Part shown: in pieces, positions 39,787-51,389 of the stretch | Layout of the letters: the number at the start of each line of letters is the position of its first letter | Numbering within the stretch: the stretch's first letter is position 1 | The notes under the pieces: model-generated | Told to the model about the DNA's origin: nothing | Databases searched by the model: none | The model's input: the letters and a program-made list of their open reading frames with translations, nothing else | Made by a program: the position numbers and the translations under genes | Assembly: GCF_900112605.1 (NCBI RefSeq) | Contig: NZ_FOMJ01000009.1 | Span: 50,241 to 114,240 of the forward strand | Direction of reading: 5' to 3' | DNA: 64,000 nt | From: Thiohalospira halophila DSM 15071 | Lineage (GTDB): Bacteria; Pseudomonadota; Gammaproteobacteria; Thiohalospirales; Thiohalospiraceae

Positions 39787-41145
39787 ATGAACCGGCTCGA
39801 GCGCCGCGCCACCAGCGCCCTCGCCACCATCTACGCCCTGCGCATGCTGGGGCTGTTCCTGATCCTCCCGGTCTTCGCCCTCTACGCCGAGGGGCTGGCG
39901 GGGACGACGCCGGTCCTGGTGGGCGTGGCCATCGGGATCTACGGCCTCACCCAGGCGGCGCTGCAGATCCCCTTCGGCATGGTCTCCGACCACATCGGCC
40001 GCAAGCCGGTGATCCTCTTCGGCCTGGCGCTCTTCGCCGCCGGCTCCGGGGTCGCCGCCGAGGCGGAGACCATCCACGGCGTCATCGCCGGCCGGGCGCT
40101 GCAGGGGGCGGGCGCCATCGCCGCCGCCGTGCTGGCGCTGGCCGCCGACCTCACCCGGGAGGAGAGCCGCCTGCGCGCCATGGCGATCATCGGGATCACC
40201 ATCGGCGTCGCCTTCTCCGCCTCCCTGGTGCTGGGGCCGCTGCTGGACCGCTGGATGGGGGTGCCGGGGCTGTTCTGGCTCACCGCCGTGCTGGGCGTGG
40301 CCGGCATGGGGGTGGTGATCTTCGGCGTCCCGACCGAGAGGGGCCACCGCGTCCACCGCGACGCCGAGGCGGTGCCGGGGCAGTTCGCCCGCGTCCTGCG
40401 CGACCCGGAGCTGCTGCGGCTCGACGCCGGGATCTTCCTCCTTCACCTGGGGCTGACGGCCACCTTCGTCGCCCTGCCCCTGGTCCTGCGCGACCAGCTC
40501 GAGCTGGCGCCGGTCCACCACGGCTGGCTCTACCTGCCGGTGATGGTCGTCGCCTTCGTGGCCATGGTCCCCTTCATTATTGTCGCCGAGAAGCATCGGC
40601 GCATGCGGGGCGTCTTCCTGGGCGCCATCGCCGCCGTGGCGCTGGCCGCCGCCGGCCTGGGGCTGGCCGGGCAGGCGGGCACCCTGGCCGGGGTGGCGAT
40701 GGCCCTGCTGGTCTACTTCACCGCCTTCAACCTGCTGGAGGCGAGCCTGCCCTCGCTCATCGCCAAGGCGGCCCCGGCCGGTGCCAAGGGCACCGCCATG
40801 GGGGTCTACTCCAGCGCCCAGTTCCTGGGCGCCTTCACCGGCGGCGTCGCCGGCGGCTGGGCCCACGGCGTCGCCGGTGCGGAGGGGGTCTTCGGCCTCA
40901 TCAGCGGGGCCGCCGCCCTGTGGTGGCTCATCGCCCGGGGCATGGCGCCGCCGCGCTACCTCTCCAGCCACGTGGTCGCCGTCCCCGCCGATGCCGACCC
41001 GGCGATCCTGACCCCGCGCCTGGCCGCCGTGGCCGGCGTGGTCGAGGTGGAGGTGGTCCCCGAGGAGGAGGCCGCCTACCTCAAGGTGGAGCTGGACCGC
41101 CTGGACCGCGAGGGCCTGGAGGCCGCGGCCACGGCCGCCCCCTGA
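39787..41145 (+). CDS. MFS transporter, YajR-like, with C-terminal domain
   Basis: The 452-residue protein has twelve hydrophobic helices with MFS motif A after helix 2 ([13 protein letters not shown]). A soluble C-terminal domain of about 70 residues ([20 protein letters not shown] then [17 protein letters not shown]) resembles the ferredoxin-like YAM domain of YajR. It is a drug/proton antiporter-like exporter of unknown substrate. GGGAG precedes the ATG. It sits between divergent uvrA and ssb, which are adjacent in many relatives. Confidence 0.85.
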   Translation: MNRLERRATSALATIYALRMLGLFLILPVFALYAEGLAGTTPVLVGVAIGIYGLTQAALQIPFGMVSDHIGRKPVILFGLALFAAGSGVAAEAETIHGVIAGRALQGAGAIAAAVLALAADLTREESRLRAMAIIGITIGVAFSASLVLGPLLDRWMGVPGLFWLTAVLGVAGMGVVIFGVPTERGHRVHRDAEAVPGQFARVLRDPELLRLDAGIFLLHLGLTATFVALPLVLRDQLELAPVHHGWLYLPVMVVAFVAMVPFIIVAEKHRRMRGVFLGAIAAVALAAAGLGLAGQAGTLAGVAMALLVYFTAFNLLEASLPSLIAKAAPAGAKGTAMGVYSSAQFLGAFTGGVAGGWAHGVAGAEGVFGLISGAAALWWLIARGMAPPRYLSSHVVAVPADADPAILTPRLAAVAGVVEVEVVPEEEAAYLKVELDRLDREGLEAAATAAP

Positions 41146-41242
41146 GGCACCGTTTTCGACCCCCGGCCGAGTCGGTATAGTGGAACATTCGGCGTGGGAG
41201 GGAGCCCGCGCCCGTGCGGCGAACTACCCGAAGGAGAGAACA

Positions 41243-41737
41243 ATGGCATCACGTGGCGTGAACAAGGTCATCCTCATCGGCAACCTCGGCGCCGACCCGG
41301 AGGTCCGCTACACCCAGAACGGCTCCGCCGTCGCCAACCTGCGGCTGGCCACCTCCGAGCAGTGGCGCGACAAGCAGACCGGGGAGAACCAGGAGCGCAC
41401 CGAGTGGCACCGGGTGGCCATGTTCGGCCGCCTCGGGGAGATCGCCGGGGAGTACCTGAAGAAGGGCTCCAAGGTCTACATCGAGGGCAAGCTCCAGACC
41501 CGCAAGTGGCAGGCCCAGGACGGCTCCGACCGCTACACCACCGAGGTGGTCGCCAACGAGATGCAGATGCTCGACAGCCGCGGCGGTGGCGGCGGCGACT
41601 TCGGCGGCGGCCAGCAGCAGGGCGGCTTCCAGGGCGGCCAGGGCCAGCAGCAGGGGGGCGGCGCGCCCCAGGGCCAGCCGGCCCCCCAGGGCGGCGGCGG
41701 CGCCTTCGACGACATGGACGACGATATCCCGTTCTAG
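41243..41737 (+). CDS. ssb: Single-stranded DNA-binding protein
   Basis: The 164-residue protein has the OB-fold start [20 protein letters not shown], the core [18 protein letters not shown] and [15 protein letters not shown], then a Gly/Gln-rich linker (about 112-155) and the acidic tip DDMDDDIPF that recruits repair and replication partners. AAGGAGAG precedes the ATG. A -10 box TATAGT lies at 41176-41181 with a poor -35. A strong terminator follows. Confidence 0.97.
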   Translation: MASRGVNKVILIGNLGADPEVRYTQNGSAVANLRLATSEQWRDKQTGENQERTEWHRVAMFGRLGEIAGEYLKKGSKVYIEGKLQTRKWQAQDGSDRYTTEVVANEMQMLDSRGGGGGDFGGGQQQGGFQGGQGQQQGGGAPQGQPAPQGGGGAFDDMDDDIPF

Positions 41738-41759
41738 GAGGGTCCGTTAGTCCGCGCAG

Positions 41760-41792
41760 AAAAAGGCCCGCTCACGATGAGCGGGCCTTTTT
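41760..41792. terminator. Bidirectional Rho-independent terminator between ssb and dsbD
   Basis: A perfect 15-bp inverted repeat (41760-41774 and 41778-41792, loop CGA) has a GC-rich core GGCCCGCTCA with A5 on the left and T5 on the right. It can therefore terminate both ssb and the convergent dsbD. Confidence 0.95.
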
Positions 41793-41834
41793 GCGTTGGG
41801 GCCCCGGTCGCCGAAGCCACCGGGACGGGCAGGG

Positions 41835-43649
41835 CTACCGGGCGTAGACCTGCTGCAGGCGCTGGTTGAAGGGCTCCGCCTCCATGAAGCCCACCACCCG
41901 CTGGCGGCTCTTCTCGTCGCCCTCGCGATCGAAGAAGAGGATGGCCGGCGGGCCGATGAGGTCGAACTCCCGCAGCAGCGCCTTGTCCTCGGCGGTGTTG
42001 TCGGTGACGTCCGCCTGGAGCAGGAGGACGTTGTTCTCCGCCAGGGTGCTCTGCACCTCGGAGTCCGAGAAGGTGTACTTCTCGAACTCCTTGCAGGAGA
42101 CGCACCAGTCGGCATAGAAGTCGAACATCACCGGCCGGTCATTGGCCGCCGCCTGCTCCACGGCGCTGTTGAGCTCCTCCACGGTGCCCACGCGGCGGAA
42201 CTCCAGGTGCTCCTCCTCGGCCGAACCGCCGCCCCCGGCGACGCTCACCGTCTGCAGCGGCCGCAGGGGGTCGCTGCCGCCGGTGGCGGCGCCGGCGAGC
42301 ATGAAGACGCCGTAGATCAGCAGGACCAGGCCCAGCCCCTTCCAGAACCGGCGCCAGCCGGAGACGCCCTCGGCCAGGGCATCCAGCGCCCCCATGTAGA
42401 CGGCGGAGACCATGAACAGGATCGCCCACAGGCCCAGGGTGACCTGACCGGGGAGGACCCGCTCCAGCATCCAGATGGCCACCGCCAGCAGGAGGATGCC
42501 GAAGACGCCCTTCACGGCGTCCATCCACGGCCCGGCCTTGGGCATGAGCTTGCCAGCGCCGGTGCCGATGGCGACCAGCGGGGCGCCCATGCCCAGGGAG
42601 AGGGCGAACAGCGCCAGGCCGCCCAGCACGGCATCACCGGTCTGGCCGATGTAGATGAGCGCCCCCATGAGCGGCGCCGCCACGCAGGGGCCGACGATGA
42701 GCGCCGAGAGGAAGCCCATGATGCCCACGCCGGTAAGCGTCCCGCCCTCCTGGCGGTTGCTCACCTCGGAGAGCTTGCCCTGGACGCTGGAGGGCAGCTG
42801 CAGGTCGTAGAAGCCGAACATGGACAGCGCCAGCAGCACGAAGATAGTGGCGAAGGTCCCCAGGATCCACGGATTCTGGAAGGCGGCCTGCAGATTCTCG
42901 CCAAAGAGGCCGGCGATGACCCCGGCGGCGGTGTAGGTCAACGCCATGGCGAGGACGTAGACCACCGACATGGTGAAGGCGCGCTTGGTGGTGATGTTCT
43001 CGCCCTGCCCCGCGATGATGCTCGAGAGGATCGGGATCATGGGGAAGACGCAGGGGGTGAAGGCGAGCAGCAGCCCCAGGCCGAAGAAGGTCAGGACGGT
43101 GAGCCAGACGCTCTGGTTGGCCAGGGAGTCGGCCAGCTGGTTCTGCTCGGAGACGGTGCCCGTGGAGGCCGCCTCGCTATCGCCGGCGGCCTGCGCCGCC
43201 TCGGCGCCGCCACCGGCCCCGACCTCCGGCAGATCCACCTCCAGCGGCTGCTCGTGGGGCGGATAGCAGACCCCGCGCGGGTCGTTGCAGCCCTGGCTGT
43301 GCAGCGTGAAGGCGACGGTCTTCGCCCCTTCCCCGCTGCGCTCCACCGGCACCGTCGCGCTGAAGGAGCCGGAGTAGGTCTTCACCTCGCCGAAGAACTC
43401 GTCCTGCTTGACCTTGGGCTCCGGCAGGTCGAGGCCCCCGAAGGAGACCCCGTCGGTGGTGCTCTCCAGCTCGAACTTGTCCTGATAGAGGTAGTAGTCG
43501 GGGTGGACCTCCCAGTTGAGCCGGATGGTCTGCCCGTCCACGGCCTCCGCCTCCACGGCGAAGGCGTCATCGGGGTCCAGGAGGTTCTGGGCGGCGGCGG
43601 GCGCGGCCGTGAGCAGCGCCGCCAGCGCGAGCATCAGCATTCGTATCAT
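41835..43649 (-). CDS. dsbD: Thiol:disulfide interchange protein DsbD
   Basis: The 604-residue protein has a signal peptide, an N-terminal immunoglobulin-like domain with the cysteine pair GCNDPRGVC, a membrane domain with FTPCVFPMIPIL and VGPCVAAPLMG, and a C-terminal thioredoxin domain (YADWCVSCKEFEKYTF). All three cysteine pairs of the electron relay are present. It carries reducing power from cytoplasmic thioredoxin to periplasmic isomerases and haem-maturation proteins. The ATG overlaps the cutA stop (ATGA). Confidence 0.95.
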   Translation of the reverse strand: MIRMLMLALAALLTAAPAAAQNLLDPDDAFAVEAEAVDGQTIRLNWEVHPDYYLYQDKFELESTTDGVSFGGLDLPEPKVKQDEFFGEVKTYSGSFSATVPVERSGEGAKTVAFTLHSQGCNDPRGVCYPPHEQPLEVDLPEVGAGGGAEAAQAAGDSEAASTGTVSEQNQLADSLANQSVWLTVLTFFGLGLLLAFTPCVFPMIPILSSIIAGQGENITTKRAFTMSVVYVLAMALTYTAAGVIAGLFGENLQAAFQNPWILGTFATIFVLLALSMFGFYDLQLPSSVQGKLSEVSNRQEGGTLTGVGIMGFLSALIVGPCVAAPLMGALIYIGQTGDAVLGGLALFALSLGMGAPLVAIGTGAGKLMPKAGPWMDAVKGVFGILLLAVAIWMLERVLPGQVTLGLWAILFMVSAVYMGALDALAEGVSGWRRFWKGLGLVLLIYGVFMLAGAATGGSDPLRPLQTVSVAGGGGSAEEEHLEFRRVGTVEELNSAVEQAAANDRPVMFDFYADWCVSCKEFEKYTFSDSEVQSTLAENNVLLLQADVTDNTAEDKALLREFDLIGPPAILFFDREGDEKSRQRVVGFMEAEPFNQRLQQVYAR

Positions 43650-43975
43650 TGTGGTGACTCCGTCGACTCATCCATCCACTGCAGGTAACCGGCGAGGCCG
43701 GCTGCGATTTCGACCGCAATGACTTCCGGGAGTTCGTAGGGGTGGAGTTCCACCAGGGTCGCCTCCAGCGCCTCCCAGGCCTTGCCGGTGGTCTTGATGA
43801 CCAGCAGGACCTCCGGGTCGGTCTCCACCTTCCCCTCCCAGGCGAAGACCGAGGTGAGCCCCGGGACGATGTTCACGCAGGCCGCCAGCCGGCGATCCAC
43901 CACGGCGGCGGCCAGCTCCCGGGCGGTGGCCTCGTCGGGGCAGGTACACAGGGCGATACGATAGTCTCCGGCCAT
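43646..43975 (-). CDS. cutA: Divalent-cation tolerance protein CutA
   Basis: The 109-residue trimeric protein shows IALCTCPDEATARELAAAVV, LAACVNIVPGLTSVFAWEGK, EVLLVIKTT and HPYELPEVIAVEI, all standard CutA1 features. It is linked to copper tolerance in E. coli, but the precise role is unclear. The start at 43975 is preceded by GGAGGAG. It overlaps dsbD by 4 bp, as the same pair is linked in E. coli. Confidence 0.93.
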   Translation of the reverse strand: MAGDYRIALCTCPDEATARELAAAVVDRRLAACVNIVPGLTSVFAWEGKVETDPEVLLVIKTTGKAWEALEATLVELHPYELPEVIAVEIAAGLAGYLQWMDESTESPQ

Positions 43976-44041
43976 GGGGCTCCTCCGTCGATGTTCCCGG
44001 GCCAACTTACGTGCCGTGAGCGGCCGGCGGCAAGCGCCGCC

Positions 44042-44070
44042 CTTGAAACCGCCCCCGGCCGCCCTCATGG
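44042..44070 (+). promoter_or_regulatory. Possible sigma-32 heat-shock promoter for fxsA
   Basis: CTTGAAA (44042-44048) and CCTCATGG (44063-44070) are separated by 14 bp and resemble the sigma-32 boxes CTTGAAA and CCCCATnT with mismatches in the second. They lie about 30 bp upstream of the fxsA start, next to groESL. Confidence 0.35.
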
Positions 44071-44099
44071 TCGGGAGTTCAACCCCAGAGAGGTACACC

Positions 44100-44564
44100 A
44101 TGCCACCGCTTCTCATCCTGCTCGCCCTCTTCGTGGGCGCACCCCTGGTGGAGCTCTACATCCTGATCAAGGTGGGCGAGGTCATCGGCGCCGGGATCAC
44201 GGTGCTCGCGGTCATCGGCACCGCGGTACTGGGCGCCTGGCTCATCCGTGCCCAGGGCCTCTCCACCCAGACCCGGCTGCGCCAGCGCCTGGCCATGGGC
44301 GAGATGCCGGCCATGGAGGTGCTGGAAGGGGCCGCCCTGCTGGTGGCCGGCATGGTCCTGCTCACCCCCGGCTTCGTCACCGATACCCTCGGCTTCCTCC
44401 TGCTGATCCCGCCGCTGCGCCGCGCCCTCATCCGGGCGGCCGCCCGCCGGGCGGTGGTCGTTCGCGGCGGCGACCCCAACGGCGGACCGGGAGGCGGGCC
44501 GCGCACCTTCGAGGGCCAGGCCTGGCCGGACGAGGACGACGAGCCCCGTTTCCCCCGGCGCTAG
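44100..44564 (+). CDS. fxsA: FxsA-family membrane protein
   Basis: The 154-residue protein has hydrophobic segments at about 3-20, 26-48 and 78-105, with the FxsA start PPLLILLALFVGAPLVELYI and the core LLTPGFVTDTLGFLLLIP. A hydrophilic Gly/Asp/Glu-rich tail follows. In E. coli FxsA affects exclusion of phage T7 by the F plasmid; the cellular role is not well defined. The start at 44100 follows AGAGAGG. It lies directly upstream of groES, as in the E. coli neighbourhood. Confidence 0.9.
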   Translation: MPPLLILLALFVGAPLVELYILIKVGEVIGAGITVLAVIGTAVLGAWLIRAQGLSTQTRLRQRLAMGEMPAMEVLEGAALLVAGMVLLTPGFVTDTLGFLLLIPPLRRALIRAAARRAVVVRGGDPNGGPGGGPRTFEGQAWPDEDDEPRFPRR

Positions 44565-44601
44565 TTGCCTGAAATGGAAGCGCAACCCCGAGCGACGGGG
44601 C

Positions 44602-44655
44602 TTGACGGCGGCCATTGCATCGCTATTATTGGCACTCGATTTCATTGAGTGCTAA
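44602..44655 (+). promoter_or_regulatory. groESL promoter with CIRCE operator
   Basis: TTGACG (44602-44607) and TATTAT (44624-44629) form a sigma-70 promoter with a 16-bp gap. The CIRCE element occupies 44629-44655: left arm TTGGCACTC, nine-base spacer, right arm GAGTGCTAA, with one mismatch to the consensus left arm. HrcA repressor bound here would cover the start point and release on heat shock. Confidence 0.9.
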
Positions 44656-44725
44656 CAGCAGCCGACCGCCGCGGTTGGCACTCCGATTCACCCAGCGTGT
44701 GAAAACCCGTTAAGGAGAGAACCCC

Positions 44726-45016
44726 ATGAAGATTCGTCCGTTGCACGACCGCGTCGTCATCCGCCGCGAAGAGGAAGAAGAGCAGACCGCCGGCGGCATC
44801 GTCCTGCCCGACACCGCCGCCGAGAAGCCCCAGCAGGGCGCGGTGGTCGCCGTGGGCGACGGCAAGCCGCTGGACAGTGGCGAAAAGCGCGCCCTCGCCG
44901 TGAAGGAGGGCGACCGGGTCCTCTTCGGCAAGTATGCCGGCAGCGAGGTCAAGGTGGGTGACGAGACCCTGATGGTGATGCGCGAGGACGACCTCATGGC
45001 GGTCCTCGAGGGCTAA
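44726..45016 (+). CDS. groES: Co-chaperonin GroES
   Basis: The 96-residue protein begins [19 protein letters not shown] and contains the mobile loop [18 protein letters not shown] that contacts GroEL. It caps the GroEL chamber as a heptamer. AAGGAGAG precedes the ATG. It is the first gene of the CIRCE-controlled operon, with groEL 66 bp downstream. Confidence 0.98.
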   Translation: MKIRPLHDRVVIRREEEEEQTAGGIVLPDTAAEKPQQGAVVAVGDGKPLDSGEKRALAVKEGDRVLFGKYAGSEVKVGDETLMVMREDDLMAVLEG

Positions 45017-46744
<1,728 letters not shown>

Positions 46745-46795
46745 CGCCCACCCCCGGCTCCCGAGCCGTGCCGGGGCCCCGCGCCCCGGCCTGAG

Positions 46796-46830
46796 AGAGG
46801 CCCCCGTTCTCCGGAGCGGGGGCCTCTTTC
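46796..46830 (+). terminator. Rho-independent terminator of groESL
   Basis: The 11-bp arms AGAGGCCCCCG (46796-46806) and CGGGGGCCTCT (46817-46827) are followed by TTTCGTTTCT. The loop contains its own palindrome CTCCGGAG. Confidence 0.9.
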
Positions 46831-46879
46831 GTTTCTCCTGTCGCGTTGCGCCGCCCCGCCGGGCTGGTAGGCTGGTCCC

Positions 46880-49813
46880 ATGACCGCCGAAACCCTGCCT
46901 CCCGCCGATCCACCCCGACCCGCCACCGACCACGAGCCGGAGGCCGTTACCCGCCTGCGTCGCGAGGCCCTCTCCGCCCTGGAGGAGGCCGCGCCCGAGG
47001 CGCTGGGGCGCCTGCGCGCCGATCCGGAACTCACCGCCGACCTGGAGCGGGTCGCGCCGGCCAGCGAGTTCGTGGTCCGGGCGCTCACGGCGCGCCCGGA
47101 TCTACTGGGCGAGCTGGTGGACAGTGGCGACCTGGGCCGCGCCTACGACGAGGGCGAGTACGCCCGGCGCGTGGAGCAGGCCCTGGCGGAGGCGGCCGAC
47201 GACAATGCCCTGGGGGTGGCCCTGCGCCGTCTGCGCCGACGGGAGATGGTCCGGATCATCTGGCGCGACCTGGCCGGGCGGGCGGAGCTGGACGCCACCA
47301 CCCTGGACCTCTCGGCCTTCGCCGAGGCCTGTATCGACGGCGCCCTGGCCCACCTGGAGACCTGGCAGCGCGCGGAGATGGGCACACCCATGGGGGCGTA
47401 CAGCGGCACCATCCAGCGACTGGTGGTCCTGGGCATGGGCAAGCTCGGCGCCGGGGAACTCAACGTCTCCTCGGACATCGACCTCATCTTCGCCTTCCCC
47501 GAGGCGGGGGAGACGGCCGGGGCGACGCGGAGCGTGGACAACGAGCGCTACTTCACCCGCCTGGGCCAGCGCCTCATCCAGGCCCTGGACGCCACCACCG
47601 CCGAGGGCCGGGTCTTCCGCGTGGACATGCGGCTGCGCCCCTTCGGCGAGGCCGGCGCCCTGGTGGCCAGCTTCGACGCCCTAGAGACCTACTACCAGCT
47701 CCACGGCCGGGAGTGGGAGCGCTACGCCCTCATCAAGGCGCGGGTAGTGGGTGGCGATCGCACCGCCGGCGCCGCCCTCATGGAGCAGCTGCGCCCCTTC
47801 GTCTACCGCCGCTACCTGGACTACGGCGCCTTCGAATCCATCCGGGACATGAAGGCGCTCATCAACCGCGAGGTCCGGCGCAAGGGACTGGAGGGCAACA
47901 TCAAGCTCGGGGCCGGCGGGATCCGGGAGGTGGAATTCATCGCCCAGGCCTTCCAGCTCATCCGCGGCGGCCGCGACTCCGAGCTGCGCCGCCGGGACCT
48001 GCGCGGCGTCCTCCGGCTGCTGGCCGCCGACGACGTCCTCACCGACTACGCCGCCCGGGAGCTGGACGCCGCCTACGTCTTCCTGCGCCACCTGGAACAC
48101 CGCCTCCAGGGCCGGGCAGACCGCCAGACCCACGAGCTGCCCACCGACGCCGACGAGCGGGCCCTGCTGGCCTGGGCGATGGGGGAGGCGGACTGGGAGG
48201 CCCTGGCCCACCGCATCAGTGACGAGCGCGACGGGGTCCGCGGCCACTTCGAGCAGGTCTTCGCCGCGCCCCAGACCGAGCACGCCGAGAGCGACCCCGG
48301 CGACCTGGCCCTGGTCTGGCAGGAGGGACTGGAGCCCGAGGAGACGGACGCCGCCCTGGCCGCCGCCGGCTTCGGTGATCCGGCCACCGCCCGCGAACGG
48401 CTCTCCGCCCTGCGGCGAGGCCACGCCTATCGCGGCCTATCCAATCGCGGCCGGGAGCGGCTGGACCACCTCATGCCGCTACTGCTGGGTGCAGTGGGGG
48501 GCCGCGATGCCCCTGGCCGGACCCTGGAGCGCGCCCTGGAACTGGTAGAGCGCATCGCCCGCCGCAGCGTCTACCTGGCGCTGCTGGTGGAGAACCCCAT
48601 GGCGCTCTCCCAGCTGGTGAAGCTCTGCGAGGCCTCCCCCTGGATCGCCAAGCAGCTCGGCCAGCACCCGGTCCTCCTGGACGACCTCCTGGACCCGGCC
48701 ACCCTCTACCGCCCGCCGGATCGCACCGAGCTGGAGCGCGATGCCGATCTGCGCCTGCGCCGGGTGGCCGACGACGACCTCGAGGCGCAGATGGACGCCC
48801 TGCGCGACTTCGCCCAGACCGCCATGCTGCGCGTGGCGGCCGCCGACGTCGCCGAGGCGGTCCCCCTGATGGTAGTGAGCGACCACCTCACCCATCTGGC
48901 CGAGGTCATCCTCGATCGCGTCCTCACCCTGGCCTGGTCCCACCTCACCGCCCGCCACGGCCGGCCGAGCTGCCGGCAGGATGGCGCGGTCTGCGATACC
49001 GGCTTCGCCATCATCGGCTACGGCAAGCTCGGCGGCTGGGAGCTGGGCTACGGCTCCGATCTCGACCTGGTCTTCCTCCACGACAGCGAGACCGAGGACG
49101 AGCCCACCGACGGCGAGCGCCCGGTGGCCAGCGCCGTCTTCTTCGCCCGGCTGGCCCAGCGCATCATCCACCTGCTGGGGGCCCAGACCGCCTCCGGCAC
49201 CCTGTACGAGGTGGATGTCCGCCTGCGCCCCTCCGGCGCCGCCGGCCTGCTGGTCACCAACCTGGAGGGGTTCCGCCGCTACCAGGAGGGGAGCGCCTGG
49301 ACCTGGGAGCACCAGGCCCTGGTCCGGGCGCGGCCGGTGGCCGGGGACCCCGCCGTCGCCGAGACCTTCGAGGCGACCCGGCGGGAGATCCTCACCCGGC
49401 CCCGGGATCCGGAGACGGTGCAGACCGAGGTCCGCGACATGCGCCGGCGCATGCGGGAGACCCACGCCAGCAGCGGGAGCGACCGGTTCGACCTCAAGCA
49501 GGACCCGGGCGGGATGGCGGATATCGAGTTCATGGTGCAGTATGGTGTGCTGGCTCACGCCCATGAGCACCCGGGGCTGGTGGACTTCACCGACAACATC
49601 CGCCTGCTGGAGCGCCTGGCCGAGGCCGGCTGCCTGGCGGCGGAGGAGGCGGACTCCCTGGCCGGCGCCTATCGCGCCTACCGCGCCCGTCGTCACCGGC
49701 TGACCCTCCAGGAGGCGCCCACCGTGGTCCCGGCCACGGAGTTCGTCGACGAGCGGCGAGCCGTCCTCGCCGCCTGGCAGCGGCTCATGGGCGAGACGCT
49801 GGAGACCGGCTGA
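46880..49813 (+). CDS. glnE: Bifunctional glutamine synthetase adenylyltransferase/deadenylyltransferase
   Basis: The 977-residue protein has two nucleotidyltransferase domains, each with a G-X-G-K...D-X-D signature: VLGMGKLGAGELNVSSDIDL near 180-200 for removal of AMP, and IIGYGKLGGWELGYGSDLDL near 710-735 for addition. Regulatory helical regions lie between and after. It tunes glutamine synthetase by nitrogen status through PII. Length matches the family. The gene starts after the groESL terminator; the 5' region holds no clear promoter consensus. Confidence 0.95.
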   Translation: MTAETLPPADPPRPATDHEPEAVTRLRREALSALEEAAPEALGRLRADPELTADLERVAPASEFVVRALTARPDLLGELVDSGDLGRAYDEGEYARRVEQALAEAADDNALGVALRRLRRREMVRIIWRDLAGRAELDATTLDLSAFAEACIDGALAHLETWQRAEMGTPMGAYSGTIQRLVVLGMGKLGAGELNVSSDIDLIFAFPEAGETAGATRSVDNERYFTRLGQRLIQALDATTAEGRVFRVDMRLRPFGEAGALVASFDALETYYQLHGREWERYALIKARVVGGDRTAGAALMEQLRPFVYRRYLDYGAFESIRDMKALINREVRRKGLEGNIKLGAGGIREVEFIAQAFQLIRGGRDSELRRRDLRGVLRLLAADDVLTDYAARELDAAYVFLRHLEHRLQGRADRQTHELPTDADERALLAWAMGEADWEALAHRISDERDGVRGHFEQVFAAPQTEHAESDPGDLALVWQEGLEPEETDAALAAAGFGDPATARERLSALRRGHAYRGLSNRGRERLDHLMPLLLGAVGGRDAPGRTLERALELVERIARRSVYLALLVENPMALSQLVKLCEASPWIAKQLGQHPVLLDDLLDPATLYRPPDRTELERDADLRLRRVADDDLEAQMDALRDFAQTAMLRVAAADVAEAVPLMVVSDHLTHLAEVILDRVLTLAWSHLTARHGRPSCRQDGAVCDTGFAIIGYGKLGGWELGYGSDLDLVFLHDSETEDEPTDGERPVASAVFFARLAQRIIHLLGAQTASGTLYEVDVRLRPSGAAGLLVTNLEGFRRYQEGSAWTWEHQALVRARPVAGDPAVAETFEATRREILTRPRDPETVQTEVRDMRRRMRETHASSGSDRFDLKQDPGGMADIEFMVQYGVLAHAHEHPGLVDFTDNIRLLERLAEAGCLAAEEADSLAGAYRAYRARRHRLTLQEAPTVVPATEFVDERRAVLAAWQRLMGETLETG

Positions 49814-49864
49814 GCCCCCGAAGCGACCCCGAACAACCGAGAACCGGCAAGGAGAACCCGACCC

Positions 49865-50785
49865 ATGTCCATGGCCGATCGTGATGGCGTGATCTGGTAC
49901 GACGGCGAGCTGGTGCCGTGGCGCGATGCCACCACCCACGTCCTCACCCACACCCTCCACTACGGCATGGGGGTCTTCGAGGGCGAGCGCGCCTACGCCG
50001 CCGACGGCGGTACGGCCATCTTCCGCCTGGCCGACCACACCGACCGGCTCTTCCGTTCCGCGCACATCATGGGCATGCCCATGCCCTACGATCGGGAGAC
50101 CATCAACGAGGCCACCCGCCAGGCGGTGCGCGAGAACGGGCTGGAGAGCGCCTACATTCGCCCCATGGCCTTCTACGGCTCCGAGGGCATGGGGCTGCGC
50201 GCCACCAACCTCCAGGTCCACGTCATCATCGCCGCCTGGGGCTGGGGCGCCTACCTGGGCGAAGAGGGCATGGAGCGCGGGATCCGCGTGCGCACCTCCT
50301 CCCACAGCCGACACCACGTGAACTCCTCCATGTGCAAGGCCAAGGCCAACGGCAACTACATCAACTCCATGCTGGCCCTGCAGGAGGCGGTGAGCTGCGG
50401 TTACGACGAGGCCCTGCTGCTGGATACCGAGGGCTTCGTGGCCGAGGGCTCCGGCGAGAACCTCTTCGTGGTCCGCAACGGCGTGCTCTACACCCCGGAG
50501 CTCACCGCCGCCCTGGAGGGGATCACCCGGGAGACCATCGTCCACCTGGCGGAAGAGGCCGGGATCCCGGTGCGCGAGAAGCGCATGACCCGGGACGAGG
50601 TCTACGTCGCCGACGAGGCCTTCTTCACCGGTACCGCCGCCGAGGTGACCCCCGTCCGCGAGCTGGATGGCCGGACCATCGGCGCCGGTCGGCGCGGCCC
50701 CATCACCGAGCAGCTCCAGACCATGTACTTCGAGCTGGTCCACGGCCGGCGCGAGCCGCACCACGACTGGCTCGACCGGGTCTGA
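49865..50785 (+). CDS. ilvE: Branched-chain amino-acid aminotransferase
   Basis: The 306-residue class IV PLP enzyme contains HTLHYGMGVFEGERAY, the RPMAFYGSEGMGL segment, the PLP lysine K160 in CKAKANGNYINS, and SGENLFVVRNG. It makes valine, leucine and isoleucine from their keto acids. AAGGAGAA precedes the first ATG; a second ATG two codons in is also possible. gmhB follows after one base. Confidence 0.92.
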   Translation: MSMADRDGVIWYDGELVPWRDATTHVLTHTLHYGMGVFEGERAYAADGGTAIFRLADHTDRLFRSAHIMGMPMPYDRETINEATRQAVRENGLESAYIRPMAFYGSEGMGLRATNLQVHVIIAAWGWGAYLGEEGMERGIRVRTSSHSRHHVNSSMCKAKANGNYINSMLALQEAVSCGYDEALLLDTEGFVAEGSGENLFVVRNGVLYTPELTAALEGITRETIVHLAEEAGIPVREKRMTRDEVYVADEAFFTGTAAEVTPVRELDGRTIGAGRRGPITEQLQTMYFELVHGRREPHHDWLDRV

Positions 50786-50786
50786 G

Positions 50787-51332
50787 GTGGCCGGCGGCGA
50801 GCGCGCCGTCTTCCTGGACCGGGACGGCGTCATCAACCGGGATACCGGCTACTGCTACCGGCCGGACCAGGTGGAATTCCTGCCGGGCACCCTGGAGACG
50901 GTCGCCCGGCTGGTGGGGCTCGGCTACCGGCCGGTGATCGTCACCAACCAGTCCGGCATCGCCCGGGGCTACTACACCGAGGCCGACTTCCACGCCCTCA
51001 TGGACTGGATGGGGCAGCAGATGGCCGCGGCCGGCGCCGCCCCGGCGGGGGTCTACTACTGCCCCCACCACCCCGACGAGGACGGCCCCCACGGCGGCCC
51101 CTGCGACTGCCGCAAGCCGCTGCCGGGGATGATCCGCCAGGCCGCCGCCGAGCTGGACCTGGACCCGGCGGCCTCCCTGCTCATCGGCGATAGCGAGCGC
51201 GATGTCGAGGCGGGACGCGCCGCCGGGGTGGGGCTCAACGTCCTGCTGGCCGACCCGCCCCCGGCGGAGACCGACGCCGATGCCGTCCTGCCCGACCTCA
51301 CCGACCCCGAACGCCTGCTGGCGCTGCTGTAG
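50787..51332 (+). CDS. gmhB: D-glycero-beta-D-manno-heptose 1,7-bisphosphate 7-phosphatase
   Basis: The 181-residue HAD phosphatase has the nucleophile motif FLDRDGVIN (D11 and D13), VTNQSGIARG, a zinc-binding loop with CPHHP and CDCRKP, and IGDSERDVEAG as the last HAD motif. This set is diagnostic of GmhB, which acts in ADP-heptose synthesis for lipopolysaccharide. The GTG start, one base after the ilvE stop, is needed because the HAD strand begins seven residues later; the ribosome site is weak, suggesting coupling to ilvE. Confidence 0.92.
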   Translation: MAGGERAVFLDRDGVINRDTGYCYRPDQVEFLPGTLETVARLVGLGYRPVIVTNQSGIARGYYTEADFHALMDWMGQQMAAAGAAPAGVYYCPHHPDEDGPHGGPCDCRKPLPGMIRQAAAELDLDPAASLLIGDSERDVEAGRAAGVGLNVLLADPPPAETDADAVLPDLTDPERLLALL

Positions 51333-51389
51333 CAGCGACCAGCCGCTTTTGGGTACCATGCCGCCAACCCGGATCCGGAGAGCAAGCCC

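Noticed and set aside
39657..41242. SOS (LexA) box expected near uvrA and ssb
   Set aside because: No CTG-N10-CAG palindrome was found in either upstream region.
44587..44601. Hairpin CCCCG/CGGGG after fxsA as a terminator
   Set aside because: Only five pairs and no T tract; it also abuts the groESL promoter.
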